DNA from: Actinacidiphila guanduensis
Lineage (GTDB): Bacteria > Actinomycetota > Actinomycetes > Streptomycetales > Streptomycetaceae
Direction: 5' to 3'
Length of the DNA: 64,000 nucleotides
Assembly: GCF_900103985.1 (NCBI RefSeq)
Contig: NZ_FNIE01000001.1
Span: 696,466 to 760,465 of the forward strand
In this document: piece by piece, positions 59,842 to 64,000 of the stretch
Layout: every line of letters begins with the position of its first letter
How positions within the stretch are numbered: the stretch's first letter is position 1
The notes under the pieces: model-generated
The model's input: only the letters and a program-made list of their open reading frames with translations
Database searches by the model: none
What the model was told of the DNA's origin: nothing
Made by a program: the position numbers and the translations under genes

Positions 59842-61842
59842 ATGGAGCCCTCCTTGAGGCACCTGCCGAAACGTCTCCTCCCCCATCGCCGCCGCAGCGC
59901 GCTGTGGGCCCTCGCCCTCACCGCCGCCTGCGGGCTGTTCGTCGCCCCCTCCTCCTCCGCCCAGAACAGCCCTCCGGCCGCCTTCACGGCCGCGCCCGCC
60001 GCTTCGGCCGCCGCCGCGCACTGCCAGGTGCGGCTGCCCGGCGGCCTCACCGCCGACGTCACCGCGGCCGGCGCCCGCCTCGCCGACCCGGCCGCCGCCT
60101 CCGGCCGGCTGATGCTCGCCTTCCGCAGCAACGGCCACCAGTACCTCGTCCCCGCCGACGCCGCCGCCCGCGCCGGGACGGCCGGCCTGGCCGCGTACGA
60201 CACCACCGCGCTCGCCCAACAGCACTGCGGCGGGGCCGCGTTCGCCCCCGCGAGGACCCGCGGCGCCACCGGCGCCGGCTCGTACACCATGGCCCGCCTG
60301 ACCGTGCACCTGGTGAACCCCGAGGGCCAACCCGCCTTCCAGGGCCTGGTGTTCCTGATCGGCGCCGACCACACCACCTACGCCGACCAGCTGTTCGGCG
60401 TCACCCGCGGCAGTTTCAAGATCGCGGTCCCCGCCGGGCACTACGAGGCCGTGTACGTCGACGGCTCCCACATCACCGTCGCCCCCGAGGTGGCCGTGGC
60501 GGACGGCACCGCCCTCACGATGGACGCCCGCACCGCCACGCACACCATCCCCGTCCCGGCCACCCCGCGGGCCGCGCAGCTCACCAACACCGAGCTGTCG
60601 CTCTACCGCAGCGACGGCACGCCCTCCGGTGACGCCGCCGGCCCGGTGCTCCAGCTCCAGCAGATGGGCTCCGCGCCCTCGGGCATCACGCTCAACACCA
60701 CCGACCCGGTGCGCCACGGCAGGTTCGAGGCCGTCGCCACCTTCGACCTCGCCTCCCCCGCCGGCGCGCCGGAGCCGTACGCGTACCACGTCGCGGACGC
60801 CTTCGACCACCTGCCGGGCTCCTACCCGGACCGGGTCAGCCCGTCCTCGCTGGCCACGGTCACCCGCACGTACTCCGCGCCCGCGGGCGCGAGCGGCATC
60901 GACCTGCTGGTGGACAACGTGACCCCGGTGTGGGCAGCGACGGCGGGCGTGCAAACCACGACCGGCTTCGAGTTCCTCACCCCCGGCACCGTCCGCACCG
61001 AGTACTACAGCTCGCCGGCCGGGCTCAACTGGCGTACCCAGGTGGAGGACGAGCAGACGTTCACCACCCTCACCGGCGCCGACACCCGCTACCTGCCCGG
61101 CACCCGCACCGCCGAGACCTGGGAGGGCGGCGTCCCGCACCCGGGCGGGCAGAGCGACCGCGGCACCGGCGCCGTCTACTGCGCCGCCTGCGCCTCGGCC
61201 GACACCATGGTCTTCGCCATCGGCCCCGACGGCGACAGCACCCCCGGCACCCTCGGCACCGGCTTCGACCAGACCGACAGCGTCTCGCTCAGCCGCGACG
61301 GCGAACTGCTCGCCACCGGTTCCGACGGCCTCTTCGAGACCAGCGCGCCCGTGCCCACCGGCCGCGCCGACTACCGGCTGGAGGAGCACAGCGTCCGCGG
61401 CGGCGGCACACTCTCGCCCCGCACGGACACCGTGTGGAGCTTCACCGCCGACCCCGGGCACGGCCCGGCCCTCCCGTCCCGCGTGCACTGCGCCGGGCCG
61501 GTCGACTCCTGCGCCCCGCTGCCGCTGCTCTACGCCTCGCTCGACGCGGGCGGGGACGTCCAGCACCAGCTCGCTCCGGGCCGGAACACCGTGCACCTCA
61601 CGGTGACGCGCCAGCAGTTCGCCACCGGACCCGCCGTCTCCGGTGCCCGGCTCCAGGTCTCCTACGACGGCGGCTCGACCTGGCAGCCCCTGCACCTGAC
61701 GGGCACCGGCGGCAGCTACCGCGCGGACCTCACCGTCCCCGCCGCGGCCGAGGGCGGCACCGTCTCCTTCCAGCTCGCGGCCTGGGACAGCCAGGGCAGC
61801 CGGATCGACCAGGTGCTGCCGAGCGCCTACCGGGTGCGGTGA
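59842..61842 (+). CDS. Large secreted protein of unknown function
   Basis: 666 aa. ATG at 59842 (MEPSLRHLPKR); Sec signal ending about SSSAQ. After an Ala-rich stretch, TMARLTVHLVNPEGQPAFQGLVFLIGAD and ITVAPEVAVADGTALTMDART look like beta-rich carboxypeptidase-regulatory-type modules. The C-terminal half contains EFLTPGTVRTEYYSS, GAVYCAACASADTM and VSGARLQVSYDGGSTWQPLHL, similar to accessory regions of actinobacterial S8 peptidases, but no Asp/His/Ser triad is visible. 44 bp before the S53 peptidase gene, so possibly a partner or substrate. Confidence 0.7.
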   Translation: MEPSLRHLPKRLLPHRRRSALWALALTAACGLFVAPSSSAQNSPPAAFTAAPAASAAAAHCQVRLPGGLTADVTAAGARLADPAAASGRLMLAFRSNGHQYLVPADAAARAGTAGLAAYDTTALAQQHCGGAAFAPARTRGATGAGSYTMARLTVHLVNPEGQPAFQGLVFLIGADHTTYADQLFGVTRGSFKIAVPAGHYEAVYVDGSHITVAPEVAVADGTALTMDARTATHTIPVPATPRAAQLTNTELSLYRSDGTPSGDAAGPVLQLQQMGSAPSGITLNTTDPVRHGRFEAVATFDLASPAGAPEPYAYHVADAFDHLPGSYPDRVSPSSLATVTRTYSAPAGASGIDLLVDNVTPVWAATAGVQTTTGFEFLTPGTVRTEYYSSPAGLNWRTQVEDEQTFTTLTGADTRYLPGTRTAETWEGGVPHPGGQSDRGTGAVYCAACASADTMVFAIGPDGDSTPGTLGTGFDQTDSVSLSRDGELLATGSDGLFETSAPVPTGRADYRLEEHSVRGGGTLSPRTDTVWSFTADPGHGPALPSRVHCAGPVDSCAPLPLLYASLDAGGDVQHQLAPGRNTVHLTVTRQQFATGPAVSGARLQVSYDGGSTWQPLHLTGTGGSYRADLTVPAAAEGGTVSFQLAAWDSQGSRIDQVLPSAYRVR

Positions 61843-61886
61843 CGACCGTGACGACCGTGACGAGCCCAGCCTCCCAGGAGCCCCCA

Positions 61887-63263
61887 GTGACACCCTCGAC
61901 CGGCGTGCCCGCGGGCACCGCCACCCCCTCTCCCGCCTCCCGCCGGCGACTGCCGCGGCGACTGGCGGCGGCAACCGCCGTCGCCGCGGCCGTACTCGGC
62001 CTCCTCACCGCCGCCTCCCCCGCCTCCTCCGGAGCCGACAGCCCGCCGGACACCGGCACGGCGGCCGCTCCCGTGGCCGTCTGCACCACCCCGCCGCCCG
62101 GCCAACTCGCCTGCCAGGCCGAGGTGATACCCACCGCGTCGACGGAGCGCGCCTTCACCGCCCGCGACAAGGCCGCGCTCCCGGCCGGCTACGGCCCCGC
62201 GGACATCCAGTCCGCCTACAACCTGGCCGCCGCGGTGCGGGCCCACGCGGGCGCGGGCCGCACCATCGGCATCGTCGACGCCTACGACGCGCCGACCGTG
62301 GAGGCCGACCTCGCCGTCTACCGCTCCACCTACGGCCTGCCACCCTGCACCGGCGCCGACGGCTGCTTCCGCAAGGTGAACGAGCAGGGCGCGGCGGCGC
62401 CGCTGCCCGCGGCCAACCCCAGTTGGGCGGTGGAGATCAGCCTCGACGTCGAGGCCGTCTCCGCGGCCTGCCCCGACTGCCGCATCCTGCTGGTCGAGGG
62501 TGACGGAGCGGACACGGCGTCGCTCGCCGACAGTGAGGACACCGCGGTGCGGCTGGGCGCCGACGCCGTCTCCAACAGCTACAGCGCCCCGGAGACGGCC
62601 GTCATCGACAACGACCTGTCGGCCACCGACGGCCTGCCGGCCCGTAGCGCCTCCTACGACCACCCGGGCGTGCCGATCCTGGCCGCCTCGGGCGACTCGG
62701 GCTTCCAGCTGGACGCCCCCTACCCGGCCGACCTCACCTCGGTGATCGCCGTCGGCGGCACCTCGCTGGCCCGCGACAGCAGCCGGCGCGGCTGGAGCGA
62801 GACCGCCTGGGGCCCGGACCAGCGGCCCAGCGGCGCCGGGGCGGCCTGCTCGGCGCACATCGACAAGCCGGCGTGGCAGCACGACGCGGCCTGCCCCGGC
62901 CGGACCGTCGCCGACGTCTCCGCCGACGCCGACCCCTTCACCGGGCTCGCCGTCTACGACAGCACGCCCGACCCGGCCGACCAGCTGCCCGGCGGCTGGC
63001 TGCGCGCGGGCGGAACCTCGGCGGCCACCCCGCTGGTCGGGGCGATGTACGTGATGGCCGGCCCGGCCGCGGGCATCGACAGCGCCGCGGGCCTGTACGC
63101 CCACCGCGCCGACCTCAACGACGTCGTGGGCGGCCCGAGCGTCAGCATCCCGGGCAGCGGCCAGGAGTGCCCGGCCACCAGCACGATGTGCGCGGCCGTC
63201 CGCGGCTACGACGCCCCCACGGGCCTCGGCTCCCCGAACGGCCTGACGGCCCTGCGCTTCTAG
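61887..63263 (+). CDS. Secreted S53 (sedolisin-type) peptidase without propeptide
   Basis: 458 aa. GTG at 61887 after CAGGAG; the GTG at 61849 is an alternative. Signal peptide about residues 21-48. Catalytic residues: E183 and D187 (EISLD, the Glu-xxx-Asp pair of S53), D270 (AASGDSGF, oxyanion) and S378 (AGGTSAATP). Mature start resembles GYGPADIQSAYNL. Family members usually have a 150-200-residue activation domain; here only about 50 residues separate signal and catalytic domain. Acid-stable secreted protease by family knowledge. Confidence 0.88.
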   Translation: MTPSTGVPAGTATPSPASRRRLPRRLAAATAVAAAVLGLLTAASPASSGADSPPDTGTAAAPVAVCTTPPPGQLACQAEVIPTASTERAFTARDKAALPAGYGPADIQSAYNLAAAVRAHAGAGRTIGIVDAYDAPTVEADLAVYRSTYGLPPCTGADGCFRKVNEQGAAAPLPAANPSWAVEISLDVEAVSAACPDCRILLVEGDGADTASLADSEDTAVRLGADAVSNSYSAPETAVIDNDLSATDGLPARSASYDHPGVPILAASGDSGFQLDAPYPADLTSVIAVGGTSLARDSSRRGWSETAWGPDQRPSGAGAACSAHIDKPAWQHDAACPGRTVADVSADADPFTGLAVYDSTPDPADQLPGGWLRAGGTSAATPLVGAMYVMAGPAAGIDSAAGLYAHRADLNDVVGGPSVSIPGSGQECPATSTMCAAVRGYDAPTGLGSPNGLTALRF

Positions 63264-63270
63264 GGTCCCG

Positions 63271-63309
63271 CCCCGGGTGCCCGGACCCAGCGTCCGGGCA
63301 CCCGGGGCC
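63271..63309. terminator. 17-bp perfect bidirectional terminator
   Basis: 63271-63287 (GCCCCGGGTGCCCGGAC) and its exact complement at 63293-63309, 5-base loop, between convergent peptidase and deformylase genes. Confidence 0.9.
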
Positions 63310-63355
63310 GATGGCCGGGGTTGCCCTGCGGGGCGCGGGGGCCACTCCGCGGGAG

Positions 63356-63991
63356 TTACGGTTCGACGACCTCCACGCCGAGCTTCGTGCCGTTCTCGCG
63401 GCGGCGGGCGTACACCTCTTCACGGAGGGAGCCCATCTGGCGCAGGGCGTCCTTGCGCTGGCGCTTGTCGAGCCGACTCAGGTAGAGGTGGCCGTCGAGG
63501 TGGTCCGTCTCGTGCTCCAGGCACCGGGCGAAGTAGCCGGTCCCCTCGATGACCAGGGGGTTGCCGTCGATGTCCGATCCGCGGACCACCACCCGTTCGG
63601 GGCGCAGCACGTTCTTGCGGGCGCCGGGGACCGACAGGCACCCCTCGGACTCCTCCAACAGGTGGCGGCCGCCGGTCGGTTGCTCGTCGAGGACCGGGTT
63701 GACGATGTGGCCGACGTGCCGCACCCCGTCGTCGTCGGGGCAGTCGTAGACGAACAGCCGCAGCGGCACGTCCACTTGGTTGGCGGCCAGCCCCGCGCCC
63801 TCGGCGATGTACATGGTGACGAACATGTCGTCGATGAGCGTGCGGAGTTCGTCGGTCCCGAACTCGGTCACGGGGTGGCAGGGCCGGTCCAGCACCTGCT
63901 CGCCGACCACCGTGATACGGCGGTACCTGCCGCGTGCGGCCTCGGGCGCGAGGTCCGGGTACGCGTCCACCGGAACCCCCTGGACCCGCAC
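63356..63991 (-). CDS. def: Peptide deformylase
   Basis: 211 aa as read from GTG 63991 (VRVQGVPVDAYPD). Only nine bases remain to the window edge and no clear ribosome site is visible, so the true start may lie outside. All three motifs are present: GAGLAANQVD (GxGxAAxQ), EGCLSVPG (metal Cys) and HETDHLDG (HExxH). Removes the N-formyl group from nascent proteins. Streptomyces usually carry several deformylases; it is unrelated to the CAZyme locus. Confidence 0.93.
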   Translation of the reverse strand: MRVQGVPVDAYPDLAPEAARGRYRRITVVGEQVLDRPCHPVTEFGTDELRTLIDDMFVTMYIAEGAGLAANQVDVPLRLFVYDCPDDDGVRHVGHIVNPVLDEQPTGGRHLLEESEGCLSVPGARKNVLRPERVVVRGSDIDGNPLVIEGTGYFARCLEHETDHLDGHLYLSRLDKRQRKDALRQMGSLREEVYARRRENGTKLGVEVVEP

Positions 63992-64000
63992 CCTGCGGTC

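Overview
The window is very GC-rich DNA with GTG and TTG starts, Sec signal peptides, strong GGAGG-type ribosome sites, many LacI/TetR/LAL regulators and secreted CAZymes carrying C-terminal ricin-B lectins. It looks like the chromosome of a Streptomyces-type actinomycete. About 70% of it is a dense locus for breaking down arabinose-rich plant polysaccharide. No tRNA, rRNA, CRISPR array or transposase was seen.

Secreted enzymes. On the minus strand, 1-15.46 kb encodes GH3, GH54, GH59, GH10, a CE3-like esterase, GH54, a beta-helix protein and a third GH54. All except the window-truncated GH3 visibly end in ricin-B (QxW) lectin domains. On the plus strand there are GH27 (24.4 kb) and GH62 (28.1 kb), and a TIM-barrel glycosidase at 40.8 kb. 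Together they should release L-arabinose, galactose and xylose units from arabinan, arabinogalactan and arabinoxylan.

Uptake and metabolism. There are three ABC importers. A CUT1 operon (16.1-22.9 kb) is joined to sucrose phosphorylase, an aldo/keto reductase and an NAD-epimerase. A CUT2 monosaccharide operon (31.2-34.9 kb) lies downstream of araBDA (35.3-39.3 kb). A second CUT1 system (45.9-49.2 kb) follows a cytoplasmic GH127 beta-L-arabinofuranosidase (43.9 kb). The inferred flow is: extracellular lectin-tethered hydrolysis, import of monomers and short oligosaccharides, cytoplasmic trimming, then AraA-AraB-AraD into the pentose phosphate pathway.

Control. Three LacI-family regulators sit beside their likely targets. 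The one at 39.4 kb has the same recognition-helix core as E. coli LacI. The window holds eleven 14-bp palindromes of the form NGTKAGCGYTMACA, including the core of the ideal symmetric lac operator. These sit in front of arabinose and CAZyme genes over more than 30 kb, and one lies inside the GH127 coding sequence. A different pair of sites (AGCGCTTGCACA) flanks the sucrose-phosphorylase divergent promoter. An A/T-rich dyad lies at the GH127 promoter.

The right arm (49.3-64 kb) is unrelated: an NmrA-like reductase with its TetR, a second TetR with an epoxide hydrolase, an XRE/MmyB regulator with a 16-bp-phased operator array, a type III polyketide synthase, a large LAL regulator, a secreted protein next to an S53 peptidase, and a peptide deformylase at the right edge.
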